From assembly GCA_943788835.1 (NCBI GenBank), contig CALSRU010000007.1:1-60669 (forward strand): a stretch of DNA of 60,669 nt, written 5' to 3'. Source of the DNA: an uncultured Pseudomonadales bacterium. GTDB lineage: Bacteria; Pseudomonadota; Gammaproteobacteria; Pseudomonadales; UBA7434. The position numbers and the translations under genes were made by a program. Below, piece after piece: positions 19,758 to 30,333 of the stretch (within the stretch, counting starts at the first letter, position 1; each line of letters opens with the position of its first letter). A model generated the notes under the pieces. That model worked only from the letters and a program-made list of their open reading frames with translations, searched no databases and had not been told where the DNA came from.

Positions 19758-21084
19758 GGGATTAGTGCATCGAGTAATGCCAGCCGCTGCGCCGCAAGCA
19801 TTCGCACTCATAATAAGCGTTTTATGGTTTTCTACATCAGTCTCTAGCGCGCATGCTGCATCGTGCACAGGCGAGGCACTTGTGAATGTCACATTGCCTA
19901 GCGGTGCGCAGTGGGAACTGTGCTGGGAGTTGCGTGACGAAGAAGGTGTGGTCATCAAAGAAGCCGCCTACAAGACCCCGCAAGGATCTTTTCGCAACGT
20001 CTTAAAAGAGGCGTCCTTAGCGCAAATCAATGTAGCGTACGACGATGGCACACCGAGCCAGCGCCACGTCACTGACATTGCCAATGGTGGCGGACTTGGC
20101 CTCAACATCCATTCACTCTCCCCTCTCGACTGTATTGATGGCAGCTTACATGCTAGTGCGGGCAACACTGTGCTTTGTGTAAAAACCAAGCCTCGCGGCT
20201 ATGCCTACAAGTCTTATGCTCTGCTTGAACAGGGCCATATGCTGGTGCTGGAGAGTCGCGCAACGGTGGGACTTAGCAGCTACATCATCCATTGGCGCTT
20301 GTATGACGATGGCAGCATTGAACCCAGCGTAGGGCTAACTGGCCTGCTGCCAAAAATTGGCTCAGATCCCAGCTATGGCTGGCCGTTAGATCAAAACAAT
20401 CGCGTTGGTGTAGCATTTAACACCAGCTACTTTTGGCGTTTAGACTTTGATTTAGCTGCCGATGGCAGCAACGAAAGCATCGAAGAGTTTGAAGTTATTT
20501 CATCGGCAGATCGTCGTACAAAAAGCTTGAGCGTAACCACCTTAAGCAGTGAAACGAGTCGCTCAGTAGCTCCGGATGTAAAACGATCGTGGCGCATAAG
20601 AGATGTTAGTACAGGCGTGACGAATGCTGACGGTCGCTCAATATCCTATCATTTATCACCGATGCATACGGCGCATCGTTATACAGGCGCTGCAACCGAA
20701 AGCTGGGCTCAGGATGACATTTATTTCACACGCTTCAATACCTGCGAGCGCTTCGTTGTAGATAACCCTACCAACGAAGGCTGCGCGGATAACGTATCTG
20801 GCTTCATCAACGGCGAGAGCATCGACGATGAGGATGTAGTACTTTGGTACAAAGTTAATTATCACCATCTGCCACGCAGCGAAGATGAACCGGCTGTACA
20901 AATACATTGGGATGGTTTTATTATCGCTCCCAGAGACTGGACTGCCACCAACCCTCTAGCCGCATTAAGCCAGCCTGATTTAAATTATTCGATCACAAGC
21001 AACAACGATTCATCAGGCAACACCGATTCGTCAAACAACAAGTGCGTTAATGCCCGGCTGCCTTTCTGCCCGGAGCTTGGCTAA
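19741..21084 (+). CDS. Degenerate copper amine oxidase core, exported
   Basis: 447 residues from the ATG at 19741, chosen for its GGGAG site and because it exposes a signal peptide ending SSAHA. The fold markers of CAO domain D4 are present in order: [31 protein letters not shown], a DIYFTRF strand, VVLWY and [11 protein letters not shown]. The catalytic residues are mostly gone. The TPQ-precursor tyrosine position is serine (S179 in TVGLSSY), and the copper HxH is F226-N-T228. Only the third histidine (H376) and a base-like D112 remain. It therefore cannot be a standard amine oxidase. It is a paralogue of the next gene, sharing the GAQWxxCWE start, and is translationally coupled to it (TAATG overlap). 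It may be a structural or binding subunit. Confidence 0.75.
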   Translation: MRFRIKGLVHRVMPAAAPQAFALIISVLWFSTSVSSAHAASCTGEALVNVTLPSGAQWELCWELRDEEGVVIKEAAYKTPQGSFRNVLKEASLAQINVAYDDGTPSQRHVTDIANGGGLGLNIHSLSPLDCIDGSLHASAGNTVLCVKTKPRGYAYKSYALLEQGHMLVLESRATVGLSSYIIHWRLYDDGSIEPSVGLTGLLPKIGSDPSYGWPLDQNNRVGVAFNTSYFWRLDFDLAADGSNESIEEFEVISSADRRTKSLSVTTLSSETSRSVAPDVKRSWRIRDVSTGVTNADGRSISYHLSPMHTAHRYTGAATESWAQDDIYFTRFNTCERFVVDNPTNEGCADNVSGFINGESIDDEDVVLWYKVNYHHLPRSEDEPAVQIHWDGFIIAPRDWTATNPLAALSQPDLNYSITSNNDSSGNTDSSNNKCVNARLPFCPELG

Positions 21085-24000
21085 TGCTGCGGCCTATCAC
21101 TGATCGTTTTTTCAAACCCCGAGCTATTAATAAATACCGATTAATGGTCGCCATCTGCTTTTTTTGGTGTTTGGAGTTTTCAGCGAGTACTCATGCACAA
21201 GCGACGCTCAATTGCTCGGCAAGCTACCAAATCAGTCATACATTTGCTAACGGCGCGCAATGGGATATGTGCTGGGAGAGACAGAATCGTGAAGGCATTA
21301 TTTATTCTGACATTTACTATACGGCGCCTGGTGGATCAGCACGTCAAATTTTAAATAGTGTCGCCATCGCACAGATCCACGTACCCTACGATGATGATGG
21401 CGCCCGCTATCATGACGTCAGTGACTACGGCTTAGGGACAGCTCAATACTTAAATGACTTGCAAGAGGCCGATTGTCCAGATGGCACTCGCGTGCAGGAA
21501 AATGGCAAGAATGTCATTTGTCGTTCTGTCTATACCGATGAAACTAGCTCACTTACCAACAACGCTACGACACCCAGCGAAATTTTAAGCGTATTCAGCG
21601 TCTCTCATGTCGGTGCGTACAATTACATTCCCGAATACCGCTTTCACGACACAGGCGTTATAGAGCCTGTAATGGGTGCAACCGGCACGCTACAGCGCTA
21701 TGGCAGCAATACCGCTGAGGGTTGGACCGTCCGCACCGGTAGCAACCCCGTCGGCATCTCTCATTTACATAATTATTATTGGCGCCTCGATTTCGACCTT
21801 GGCACTAGTGGCACCGATGATGTCTTTGAAGAAATTGAATTCGTTGCCGAAAGTGGCAGCAACACCAGCTTTGAGAAATCCGTCACCGACTTCACTACCG
21901 AAGTGGCACGATCTATCAATGCCGATACACGCCGCTTTTGGCGCGTGCGAGATAACACAGACAACAACGCTGATGGTCTACCAGTTTCCTACGATATTCT
22001 ACCGCTGGATACGGGCCACCGCGATATAGGCCCAGCCGATGAACCATGGACAGAAAATGATATTTATGTGACACAACATCGTGCTTGTGAACGATTTGCT
22101 TCGCGCAACCCATCGGACCCCGGTGGCTGCCTGGCTAACGAACATGTCAGTGATTTTGTCAACGGCGAGTCACTTGCGAATGAAGACCTTGTCGTTTGGT
22201 TTGGTCTTACATTTCATCATATACCGCGCGACGAAGATGAACCACGCATGCATGCACATTGGAATCATTTCAGACTGATCCCACGAGACTGGACGGCAGA
22301 GTCAGTCAACAGCCAAGTTAATTTTCCGCCCACTATTATTGAGATTGGCGATCAAAGCAATTTGCTCGGTGAGACCGTCAACTTACAAATTATTGCTGCT
22401 GACCCTAGCAATCAAATACTCACTTATACACAAAGTGGCTTGCCTGCGGGGCTTTCCCTCGATGCAAACTCTGGCTTGATTAGTGGGGCCGTAACGGCTG
22501 CAGAAGGTACTTATCCAGTAAGCATAACCGTAACAGACTCTGGCAATGCCAGTAATACAATTGAATTAAGTTGGTCGGTAGATACCGATGCCGATAATGA
22601 TGGGATTCCAAACGGGTTAGACAATTGCCCATCCATACCTAACATAAATCAGCTCGACACCGATGAGGACGGCTATGGTAATGCCTGTGATGAAACCCCT
22701 CTCGGCGCATGCGCAAGTTTTGCCAGTGCTGACGTACCTCAAGCAATTTCAGCATCGGGCACACCCACGATACTATCAAGCCTGCCCGTTACACTTAATG
22801 GGTCATTGAGCAGCGTAGCCATTATTAACCTGGCAGGTTCTCACACTTACATGAGTGACTTGACTTTCACCCTGACAAATCCCTCTAACACGAGCGTAAC
22901 CATTATTGAATCATCATGTGGTAGCAATGATAATTTTGATCTTGCACTGGATGATAGTGCAAATTCTAGCTACCCGTGCCCGCCTATAGGTGGAGGAACT
23001 TATTTACCCAGTAATTCTCTTGCGCCGTTTCTTGGGCAAGCAGCAGGCGGCGATTGGACACTTAGCATAGCCGATACTTTTAATGATGATGGCGGCTCTC
23101 TCGACAGCTGGGGCTTGCAAATTTGTACCGGCGCCACATCAAGCAGCAGTGATCAGTTTTGGTTAGAAGGTTTCGAAGGCGTAAACAACTGGACCCAGGA
23201 CCCACTTGGAACAGATAGCGCGACTAGCGGGCAATGGAGCGCAGGCAATCCCATGCAAACGCAAATTTCGCAAGGAATTATGCAACCTGAAAACTCATCA
23301 GAAGGCACACAAGCACTAATTACTAACCCTGCCGGCGGTTCGGTAGGTGCAAATGATATTGATGGTGGCGCGGTCACTGCAAAATCTCCTCTCATCTCGC
23401 TGCCATCAGCGACCAATATCGCATTGAGTTTTGATTTCTTCTTCGCACATGATGCAAATGCCACTAGTGCTGATTACTTTCGTCTGAAGCTAGTCGATAC
23501 ATTTAACACCACGCTTTTAGTTATCGCAGAAGAACTGGGTACTGGCGACGTGCGTGAAGGCCAATGGACAACAGTAAACAGCATAAACTTAAATGCCTAC
23601 CAAGGCCAAGATGTAGCGCTGATAGTAGAAGCTGCAGATGACGGCACGAGCAACATTGTTGAAGCTGGCCTCGACAACATTAAAATACTCACCACGCAGC
23701 TTGATGCCGACTCCGACGGCATTGTTGATTCGTTAGATAAATGCCCCAATATTGCAAATCCCAACCAGATTAATACCGACAATGACAGCTTCGGCGATGC
23801 CTGCGATGCATTCCCTAATGACCCAGACAATGACGTCGACGGGGACACAATCAGCGGACATATCGACAACTGCCCTGCTGTGGCAAACGGGCCCAACGAT
23901 GGCAGCAATCAACTCGACAACGATGGTGATAACATCGGCGATGCGTGCGACATTGATGCCGATGGTGATGGCATCGACGGCAACGGCAGTGGCGGCCCGG

Positions 24001-25415
24001 GAACCGATATTAATGACCTCGATAATACGATAGCAACGGATGCCGATAGTGATGGTGTTGATGATGCAGGTGGCGGAACGCTCAATGGCCCCGACAACTG
24101 CCTCGGTATAGCTAACGCTGACCAAGTTAATACGGATGGCGATGGACTCGGCAATGCGTGTGATCTATTCCCGAATGATCCAGACAATGACCTTGATGGT
24201 GACACCATTAGTGGGCACATCGACAACTGCTTTGCTGTGGCAAATGGACCCAACGATGCCAGCAACCAACTCAACTTCGACAACGATGCCTTTGGCGATG
24301 CTTGCGATAGCGACGCCGATGGCGATGGCTTTGACGGCGACGGTGCCGGTGGGCCGAGCGCCAATGACGTCGATGATCTCAATGCCGGTCTAGCGGTTGA
24401 TCCCGATGGAGATTTAGTCGATAGCAGCAATGTGCTTGCCGTAACTCAAGATAACTGCCCCGCCGAAGCTAACGCCGATCAAACTAATACCGATGGCGAT
24501 GCTCAGGGCGATGCCTGCGATTTATTCCCCAACGATCCAGACAATGACCTTGATGGCGACACCATTAGTGGGCACATCGACAACTGCCCTGCTGTGGCGA
24601 ACGGGCCTAACGATGCCAGCAATCAACTCAACCTCGACAACGATGCCTTTGGCGATGCTTGCGATAGCGACGCCGATGGCGATGGCTTTGACGGCGACGG
24701 TGCCGGTGGGCCGAGCGCCAATGACGTCGATGATCTCAATGCCGGTCTAGCGGTTGATCCCGATGGAGATTTAGTCGATAGCAGCAATGTGCTTGCCGTA
24801 ACTCAAGATAACTGCCCCGCCGAAGCTAACGCCGATCAAACTAATACCGATGGCGATGCTCAGGGCGATGCCTGCGATTTATTCCCCAACGATCCAGACA
24901 ATGACCTTGATGGCGACACGATTAGCGGACATATCGACAACTGCCCTGTTGTGGCGAACGGGCCTAACGATGCCAGCAATCAATTAGACGATGATAATGA
25001 CAATGTGGGTAACGTCTGTGATACGTTCCCTAATGACCCCGACAATGACATTGATGGCGACACCGTTAGCGGTGAGATCGACAACTGCCCGACAGAACCC
25101 AATACCGATCAACTCAACACCGATGGTGATAGTGAAGGCAACGCCTGCGATGCCGATGATGACAATGACAATTTAACCGATATTGAAGAACAGCAATATG
25201 GAACCGATCCGTTATTGATTGATACTGACGGCGACGGCATTAACGACGCCGAAGAAATTGCTGTGGGTCGCAACCCCAACCAATTCGACGCCTTTATTCC
25301 ATTACCGATTTGGGCATTTGGGCTTTTAAGCTTAATAATGTTTGGTATTTATAGTTATCGTTCTAAACATATCAAAAATAAATACCGCCTACGTTCCGAT
25401 AAGCAAAGACTGTAA
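21084..25415 (+). CDS. Copper amine oxidase core fused to TSP3-repeat adhesin-like tail
   Basis: 1443-residue exported protein. Signal peptide 1-40. CAO-like core about 41-403: base-like D111 (HDVSDYGLG), candidate TPQ tyrosine Y179 in VGAYNY, copper ligands H227/H229 ([14 protein letters not shown]) and H379 ([11 protein letters not shown]). The usual N-Y-[DE]-Y is A-Y-N-Y here. An Ig-like He_PIG domain follows (about 414-500), then a TSP3 calcium repeat and a proprotein-convertase P-like domain (about 543-680). A jelly-roll-like domain, many TSP3 repeats (about 870-1400) and a C-terminal hydrophobic anchor, [17 protein letters not shown] plus basic residues, complete it. By family it would oxidise primary amines to aldehydes at the cell surface; the substrate is unknown. 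Its start overlaps the stop of the degenerate paralogue. It lacks the N2/N3 domains, which the first gene of the run may supply. Confidence 0.75.
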   Translation: MLRPITDRFFKPRAINKYRLMVAICFFWCLEFSASTHAQATLNCSASYQISHTFANGAQWDMCWERQNREGIIYSDIYYTAPGGSARQILNSVAIAQIHVPYDDDGARYHDVSDYGLGTAQYLNDLQEADCPDGTRVQENGKNVICRSVYTDETSSLTNNATTPSEILSVFSVSHVGAYNYIPEYRFHDTGVIEPVMGATGTLQRYGSNTAEGWTVRTGSNPVGISHLHNYYWRLDFDLGTSGTDDVFEEIEFVAESGSNTSFEKSVTDFTTEVARSINADTRRFWRVRDNTDNNADGLPVSYDILPLDTGHRDIGPADEPWTENDIYVTQHRACERFASRNPSDPGGCLANEHVSDFVNGESLANEDLVVWFGLTFHHIPRDEDEPRMHAHWNHFRLIPRDWTAESVNSQVNFPPTIIEIGDQSNLLGETVNLQIIAADPSNQILTYTQSGLPAGLSLDANSGLISGAVTAAEGTYPVSITVTDSGNASNTIELSWSVDTDADNDGIPNGLDNCPSIPNINQLDTDEDGYGNACDETPLGACASFASADVPQAISASGTPTILSSLPVTLNGSLSSVAIINLAGSHTYMSDLTFTLTNPSNTSVTIIESSCGSNDNFDLALDDSANSSYPCPPIGGGTYLPSNSLAPFLGQAAGGDWTLSIADTFNDDGGSLDSWGLQICTGATSSSSDQFWLEGFEGVNNWTQDPLGTDSATSGQWSAGNPMQTQISQGIMQPENSSEGTQALITNPAGGSVGANDIDGGAVTAKSPLISLPSATNIALSFDFFFAHDANATSADYFRLKLVDTFNTTLLVIAEELGTGDVREGQWTTVNSINLNAYQGQDVALIVEAADDGTSNIVEAGLDNIKILTTQLDADSDGIVDSLDKCPNIANPNQINTDNDSFGDACDAFPNDPDNDVDGDTISGHIDNCPAVANGPNDGSNQLDNDGDNIGDACDIDADGDGIDGNGSGGPGTDINDLDNTIATDADSDGVDDAGGGTLNGPDNCLGIANADQVNTDGDGLGNACDLFPNDPDNDLDGDTISGHIDNCFAVANGPNDASNQLNFDNDAFGDACDSDADGDGFDGDGAGGPSANDVDDLNAGLAVDPDGDLVDSSNVLAVTQDNCPAEANADQTNTDGDAQGDACDLFPNDPDNDLDGDTISGHIDNCPAVANGPNDASNQLNLDNDAFGDACDSDADGDGFDGDGAGGPSANDVDDLNAGLAVDPDGDLVDSSNVLAVTQDNCPAEANADQTNTDGDAQGDACDLFPNDPDNDLDGDTISGHIDNCPVVANGPNDASNQLDDDNDNVGNVCDTFPNDPDNDIDGDTVSGEIDNCPTEPNTDQLNTDGDSEGNACDADDDNDNLTDIEEQQYGTDPLLIDTDGDGINDAEEIAVGRNPNQFDAFIPLPIWAFGLLSLIMFGIYSYRSKHIKNKYRLRSDKQRL
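23808..24993 (+). repeat. 357-bp in-frame tandem repeats in TSP3 region
   Basis: Period 357 bp (119 codons): 23808, 24165, 24522 and a partial fourth from 24879. Copies two and three are almost identical at DNA level; copy one is divergent in its second half. Each encodes Asp-rich calcium-binding repeats ([16 protein letters not shown]). The near-identity points to recent duplication or gene conversion and makes length variation between strains likely. It is also a risk spot for assembly collapse. Confidence 0.9.
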
Positions 25416-25529
25416 TCTACGTCCAATATTTCGTGTAATAGACTTATGCCTTCAACATTAATAATTGGTTTACTCAATGAACCGTCTGCGCCAATATCTA
25501 GGGCCATACACCAACTAAGTCATAGATTC

Positions 25530-26837
25530 ATGCAAAGCTGCTTTAACATATTCTGTATCTCTTTATTTTTTATCTGTCATGCTGCGAGCGCAACCAACAC
25601 CGAAGTCAGTTGGTCATCAAAAGAATTAAGCATGCTCAAACGCTTGTACATCAGCAAGCCGCTAGCCGCTCCCGCAAGCCCAAGTAATCGTGTAGCCGAC
25701 AATCCTCAAGCTGCTCAGTTAGGAGAAAAACTTTTCTTCGATACTCGCTTAAGCCTCAACAATGACTTTTCCTGCGCAACGTGTCATCGACCTGAGTATG
25801 CCTTTACCGACAGACGATCGCGAGCCGCCGGCATGGGAAGCGCGATGCGCAACACGCCTACACTTGTGGGTAGCGCAAATTACAAATGGCATTACTGGGA
25901 CGGCCGCAGCGATTCGCTATGGGCTCAGGCGTTAATTCCGCTAGAGTCAGCCGATGAAATGGGTGGCAGTCGCGTGGCTATATTGCGAACCATCATGGAT
26001 GACCCAGAATACGCGGAACACTATCAACAATTATTTGGCGACCTGCCTGCCACAACCACGCTTGCTAAGCTACCTCAACATGCAGGCCCACTCGGCGACC
26101 TAACTACACGAACGGCTTGGTACCAACTATCTGAAAAAACCAGGCATCAAATTAATATTTTCTACGCCAACATTGGCAAAGTTTTCGCCGCTTATGAGCG
26201 CACCTTACAACTACAGCCCACACGATTTGATCGTTATGCTGCCGAGCTATTAAAAGCTGCAACAGCTTCGAGAACGCGTCCCGTTGTATTTAGCTCTCAT
26301 GTAATGACCGAGTCAGAAATACACGGCGTAAAGCTTTATTTAAATGACAAGAAAACCAATTGCCGCAATTGTCATAATGGCCGCTCATTTAGCAACAGTA
26401 AGTTTTACGATATCAACACCGCTAAGCTGGACGGCAAGAGCGTGGACTATGGTCGCGCTTTAGGACTCGACGCAGCGCGCCATGATCCATTTAACTGCCT
26501 TGGCAAATACAGCGACCTGCCCGACCACAAAAAAGAAAAAGTCTGTCGCTTATCAAAGTTAAGCGATGAAAAAGATAACACACTCATGGTCGGCGCCTTC
26601 AAAACGCCATCTCTTCGCGGACTTGTGCATACCGCACCGTATTTTCACAACGGGCGTTTAGAAACGCTTGAAGGAGTACTTCAGTACTATTCTGAAGAGG
26701 CACACCGACTAGAAAAAACCGGCATTCATAATAAAAAAATCATCCAAGCCAAACAAGAACATGCTGTAGAGCCTTTGCAATTAACCCGCCTAGAAAACCG
26801 AGCATTGCTTGCCTTTTTACTTGCCTTATCAAACTAA
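25530..26837 (+). CDS. Di-heme cytochrome c peroxidase/MauG-like protein
   Basis: 435 residues from the ATG at 25530, chosen because it opens a signal peptide (SCFNIFCISLFFICHAASA). An in-frame ATG at 25446 would add 28 residues. Two c-heme sites are visible: CATCH (C82, C85, H86) and CRNCH (C278, C281, H282). The tryptophan block HYWDGRSDSLW sits between them, and TAPYFHNGRLETLEGVLQYY is near the end. The family includes peroxidases and MauG, which builds the tryptophan-derived TTQ cofactor. The axial residue that separates these classes cannot be assigned by eye. Its position 114 nt after a CAO-like gene suggests a shared redox task, possibly cofactor maturation or use of the peroxide that amine oxidases release. 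Both are inferences. Confidence 0.88.
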   Translation: MQSCFNIFCISLFFICHAASATNTEVSWSSKELSMLKRLYISKPLAAPASPSNRVADNPQAAQLGEKLFFDTRLSLNNDFSCATCHRPEYAFTDRRSRAAGMGSAMRNTPTLVGSANYKWHYWDGRSDSLWAQALIPLESADEMGGSRVAILRTIMDDPEYAEHYQQLFGDLPATTTLAKLPQHAGPLGDLTTRTAWYQLSEKTRHQINIFYANIGKVFAAYERTLQLQPTRFDRYAAELLKAATASRTRPVVFSSHVMTESEIHGVKLYLNDKKTNCRNCHNGRSFSNSKFYDINTAKLDGKSVDYGRALGLDAARHDPFNCLGKYSDLPDHKKEKVCRLSKLSDEKDNTLMVGAFKTPSLRGLVHTAPYFHNGRLETLEGVLQYYSEEAHRLEKTGIHNKKIIQAKQEHAVEPLQLTRLENRALLAFLLALSN

Positions 26838-26920
26838 ACTTTCTCAAACGAGGCTTTTTCAAAAGCTTATCTAGCATTTATGCAATACACTGAATGCTGA
26901 CGAGAGCTCTAAGGTCAAGC

Positions 26921-28177
26921 CTAAGGTAAAACAAGATTTACCGGATCAGAAAAATGGCTAACACTGCCATTGACATCCACAGTCGCAATGGAGAAATAAT
27001 AGTTTCCAGACGCCAGTGCCTCTACTTCATAGCTAGTCACCAATCCCCCAAGACCATCTTGGGCAGCAATACTACTATTTGTGCCAGTATCAATTTGATC
27101 GGCCAAGTAATAGTAAATTTCGTATCCGTCTATTTCACTCACGGCCAAGTAGGTACCATCTTCACGGGTCGTTGGAGTCACCCAGTCAAGTAAGACATTC
27201 GCAACTAAAGGTACTGGAGGCGCCTCAACCACTATCGCAAGCTCAGCAATGGCACTCAAACCCAAGCCATCAAAGCATTCAGCCACAAGACTAAAACTCC
27301 CCTCGACCAAGCCGGCAAGTGACTGATCCATGTTCGAATTCCACTGGTAGGGAGCGTACGACTCGCGTCTAATTAAATTTCCATTTTTATAAAGATTGCA
27401 GAATTCGATAAATCCGTCGGCATCACTGGCATTAATCTCCACTTCAAGTCCATCTCCAGCTTGAACAACAGCATTAAGGGCCGGCATAAGAAAATTAACA
27501 ACTGGAGCCATGTTCACAGGCGGCTCCTCTGGCGGCGGCGGCGCCGGCGGAGTTGCATCCGTAATCATCACTGATAAAGTTGCGATACTTGTGTTGCGTG
27601 CCTCATCACTGGCCTCACACTCCACCATCGTCGTACCCACAGGAAAGCTGCTACCGCTGGACGGTAAGCAAAGCAGAGTAACGTTGCTATCAACCTGATC
27701 GTAAGCCTGCACACTATAGTTCACAGCAACAGGTGACCCATCAAATGAGTCCTGCTCAATCAGTACAGGTAAGTTTATTATTGGAGCAGCATCATCGATC
27801 ACACTAATTAAGAAAGAATTTGAAGTGATATTTTGGCTAGCATCTTCTGCCCAGCAATTGACTTGCGTTTGGCCCAAAGAAAAAACACCGCCAGATAGAT
27901 AATCACACTGAGTAGTAACCGCACCATCAATTGCATCACGGCTGTTCGCCGTATAAAACACAACGGCTCCTGCGGCTGTCGTCGCGCTAGCAACTATATC
28001 GCTAGGCAAAGTCATAACCGGCCCTGCTGTATCCACCTCTTCTACCCTGACTGGCTTCGTCTTCTTTTTTGATCGAGGATTACTGTCCTCCGACGAACTG
28101 GCCCATCGACCCCCTTTTTCTGCATAGCTACTGAAAGGAATTAAACACATTATTAAAAGGAAAAAAATCGCGCGCAT
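26921..28177 (-). CDS. Secreted protein with HYR, Ig-like and FN3-like domains
   Basis: 418 residues with a signal peptide (AIFFLLIMCLIPFSSYA). After a basic linker come two HYR-type beta domains (about 47-130 and 131-208), recognisable by GVFSLGQTQVNCWAEDAS and FPVGTTMVECEASDEA. A proline-rich linker (PPAPPPPEEPP) is followed by an Ig/cadherin-like domain with FCNLYKNG, and an FN3-like domain with GYEIYYYLADQI ends the protein. There are no catalytic residues and no membrane anchor. Such architecture fits surface binding or scaffolding. It converges on the di-heme gene with an 83-nt gap, so a link to that cluster is by location only. Confidence 0.8.
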   Translation of the reverse strand: MRAIFFLLIMCLIPFSSYAEKGGRWASSSEDSNPRSKKKTKPVRVEEVDTAGPVMTLPSDIVASATTAAGAVVFYTANSRDAIDGAVTTQCDYLSGGVFSLGQTQVNCWAEDASQNITSNSFLISVIDDAAPIINLPVLIEQDSFDGSPVAVNYSVQAYDQVDSNVTLLCLPSSGSSFPVGTTMVECEASDEARNTSIATLSVMITDATPPAPPPPEEPPVNMAPVVNFLMPALNAVVQAGDGLEVEINASDADGFIEFCNLYKNGNLIRRESYAPYQWNSNMDQSLAGLVEGSFSLVAECFDGLGLSAIAELAIVVEAPPVPLVANVLLDWVTPTTREDGTYLAVSEIDGYEIYYYLADQIDTGTNSSIAAQDGLGGLVTSYEVEALASGNYYFSIATVDVNGSVSHFSDPVNLVLP

Positions 28178-28479
28178 TTGCCACCACCTTTATTCATCAG
28201 AACAGGTAGTATTTTAATTTTTAAACCCACCAAGAGATTCAATCAGTTCACAAAGTCAGTGCCGCAATAAAAAGATAAAACCAATGTAGCTATTGGTCGG
28301 CATTACTAATGCCAACCAATACCGATTTTCAAGTTCCCGCAGTTCTCAAGGTAATAACCGCCCATGAGTCATCGTGTTAATTCGCCAATTGTGAACAGGA
28401 AATACTGCATTAAATTTGACGTAAACAATCCTATTGCTTACAGTGCTGTTCTTTCCAACATTTGAAAAACTTATATCTT
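28178..28479. other. Divergent spacer upstream of lipA
   Basis: 302 nt between the HYR protein and lipA. It is AT-rich, and I see no recognisable promoter pair, RNA or repeat. Confidence 0.35.
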
Positions 28480-29559
28480 ATGCGGCCCAAACAGCCCAGC
28501 AAATCAGAGCAAAAATCCTCGCCAAGCACTAGCGTCAATAGCGGCGTAAAATTCGTCACACCTCAAGGGTTTACGGCGATCAAAGATGGCGTGAAGACGG
28601 GCTCGAGCACGAACAGCGGCCAAGCTCCCAGCCCCGCAGCTGGCAAGGCTCGCAAGCCATCGTGGTTACGTATCTCTACCCACACCACGCCAGAATTCAA
28701 GTCCGTTAAAAAAACGGTCGACAGCCACCGCTTATCGACTGTTTGCGAAGAAAGCCACTGCCCCAACATGAATGAGTGCTGGAGTAATGGCACCGCAACG
28801 ATCATGGTGATGGGCTCAGTGTGTACAAGGGCATGCCGCTTTTGCTCGGTAGACACGGGCAACCCTAATGGCTGGCTTGACATCGAAGAGCCCGAAAACT
28901 GCGCTCGCTCGGTTGCATTAATGAACTTGCGCTACGTGGTTATCACCTCGGTCGACCGTGACGACCTCAGTGATGGCGGCGCACAGCACTACGCCAACTG
29001 CGTAGCTGCTATTAAGCGATCCAACCCCACTACTGCGGTAGAAGCCTTAACGCCCGACTTCAATGGCGACCTCCAGTGTGTTGCAACCGTAGTTAATTCA
29101 GGTCTTGAGGTATTTGCCCAAAACCTCGAAACCGTTGAACGCCTAACCCATCCGGTGAGAGATCCTCGTGCAGGCTACCAACAAACGCTCGATGTGTTAG
29201 CTTTTGGTAAAAACGAACGCCCCCAAATTTTAACCAAAACCAGCTTAATGGTGGGTTTAGGTGAAACGGATGACGAAATAAAACAAGCCATGGAAGATAT
29301 GCGCCGTCACCAAGTAGATATATTGACTCTGGGCCAATATTTACAACCCACCAAAAACCACCTACCGGTTGAGCGCTGGGTGCACCCGGATGAATTCAGT
29401 CGCTATAGAGAACTTGGGCTAACACTGGGCTTTACGGAAGTAGCTGCGGGACCCTTAGTAAGGTCTAGCTATCGGGCGGATAAAATTCTCGAAAAAAACA
29501 ACCTCGGCTTAGGGCTCCCTCAATCGATGGCTGGCGATATCCCTGTTAAAAATATTTAG
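28480..29559 (+). CDS. lipA: Lipoyl synthase
   Basis: Radical-SAM enzyme that inserts two sulfurs into octanoyl groups on lipoyl domains. From the ATG at 28480 it is 359 residues; a TTG at 28462 would add six. The auxiliary-cluster cysteines are C89, C94 and C100 ([12 protein letters not shown]), and the radical-SAM cluster is C115, C119, C122 (CTRACRFC). The C-terminal RSSY serine is present. The N-terminus is about 35 residues longer than in E. coli and is low complexity, so the true start could be further in; no strong ribosome site helps. lipB is not beside it. It converges on ung with a 6-nt gap and a small hairpin (about 29555-29572). Confidence 0.95.
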   Translation: MRPKQPSKSEQKSSPSTSVNSGVKFVTPQGFTAIKDGVKTGSSTNSGQAPSPAAGKARKPSWLRISTHTTPEFKSVKKTVDSHRLSTVCEESHCPNMNECWSNGTATIMVMGSVCTRACRFCSVDTGNPNGWLDIEEPENCARSVALMNLRYVVITSVDRDDLSDGGAQHYANCVAAIKRSNPTTAVEALTPDFNGDLQCVATVVNSGLEVFAQNLETVERLTHPVRDPRAGYQQTLDVLAFGKNERPQILTKTSLMVGLGETDDEIKQAMEDMRRHQVDILTLGQYLQPTKNHLPVERWVHPDEFSRYRELGLTLGFTEVAAGPLVRSSYRADKILEKNNLGLGLPQSMAGDIPVKNI

Positions 29560-29565
29560 CACCCG

Positions 29566-30240
29566 CTAAATCTGCCAATCAATGGTCGCCCGCCCCTTTG
29601 CTTTCAAATACGCATTTATTGTAGAAAACGGCTTGCTGCCAAAAAAACCCCTATAGGCTGATAATGGTGACGGGTGTGCCGATCTAATAACAAGGTGTTT
29701 CTCCTCGTCAATACATTGACCTTTTTTTTGCGCATAGTTACCCCATAGTACAAAAATCAGCCCTTCACGCTCAGTACTCAGCCGCTCTATGATCTGGTCA
29801 GTAAATGGCTCCCACCCCTGGCCCGCATGAGACGCAGCTAGATCGTGCTCCACAGTTAATATCGAATTTAGCAACAGTACGCCTTGCGCAGCCCAAGCCT
29901 GGAGGCAGCCATGCTCGGGCGCACTGCAGCCGACATCATTATTAAGCTCTTTGAAAATATTCACCAACGAGGGAGGGATAGGTAGGCCTTGCGGCACTGA
30001 GAAACACAGACCATGCGCCTGCCCAGCACCATGGTAAGGATCTTGACCAATAATAATCACTTTAACATCTTCAAAAGCGGTCGAATTTAGCGCATTAAAA
30101 ATCTGTTTTTCAGGCGGATACATCAACTTACCCTGCGCTTTTTGCTCAGTTAAAAACGTTTGTAGTGCCAGCATGTACTCACAATCAAACTCACCATCAA
30201 GCTTGTTACGCCATGAGGCATGCAACTGTATTTTATTCAC
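29566..30240 (-). CDS. ung: Uracil-DNA glycosylase
   Basis: Base-excision repair enzyme that removes uracil from DNA; 224 residues, the standard length for family 1. The water-activating motif GQDPYHGAGQAHGLCFSV carries the catalytic Asp. The minor-groove loop HPSPLSAYRGFFG carries the catalytic His. The uracil pocket reads LLLNSILTVE. The start ATG is at 30240. Confidence 0.97.
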   Translation of the reverse strand: MNKIQLHASWRNKLDGEFDCEYMLALQTFLTEQKAQGKLMYPPEKQIFNALNSTAFEDVKVIIIGQDPYHGAGQAHGLCFSVPQGLPIPPSLVNIFKELNNDVGCSAPEHGCLQAWAAQGVLLLNSILTVEHDLAASHAGQGWEPFTDQIIERLSTEREGLIFVLWGNYAQKKGQCIDEEKHLVIRSAHPSPLSAYRGFFGSKPFSTINAYLKAKGRATIDWQI

Positions 30241-30333
30241 GGCATTTACTCATTAAATATCACGCCAATTCATTTAAGCTCTTTTATCGACACCTTCGTA
30301 CGCAAATCGCCTCAACACTGGACACCGATAAAC

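Noticed and set aside
23597-24430. Long antisense frames in the TSP3 region
   Set aside because: They arise from the Asp/Gly-rich repeated codons of the plus-strand gene.
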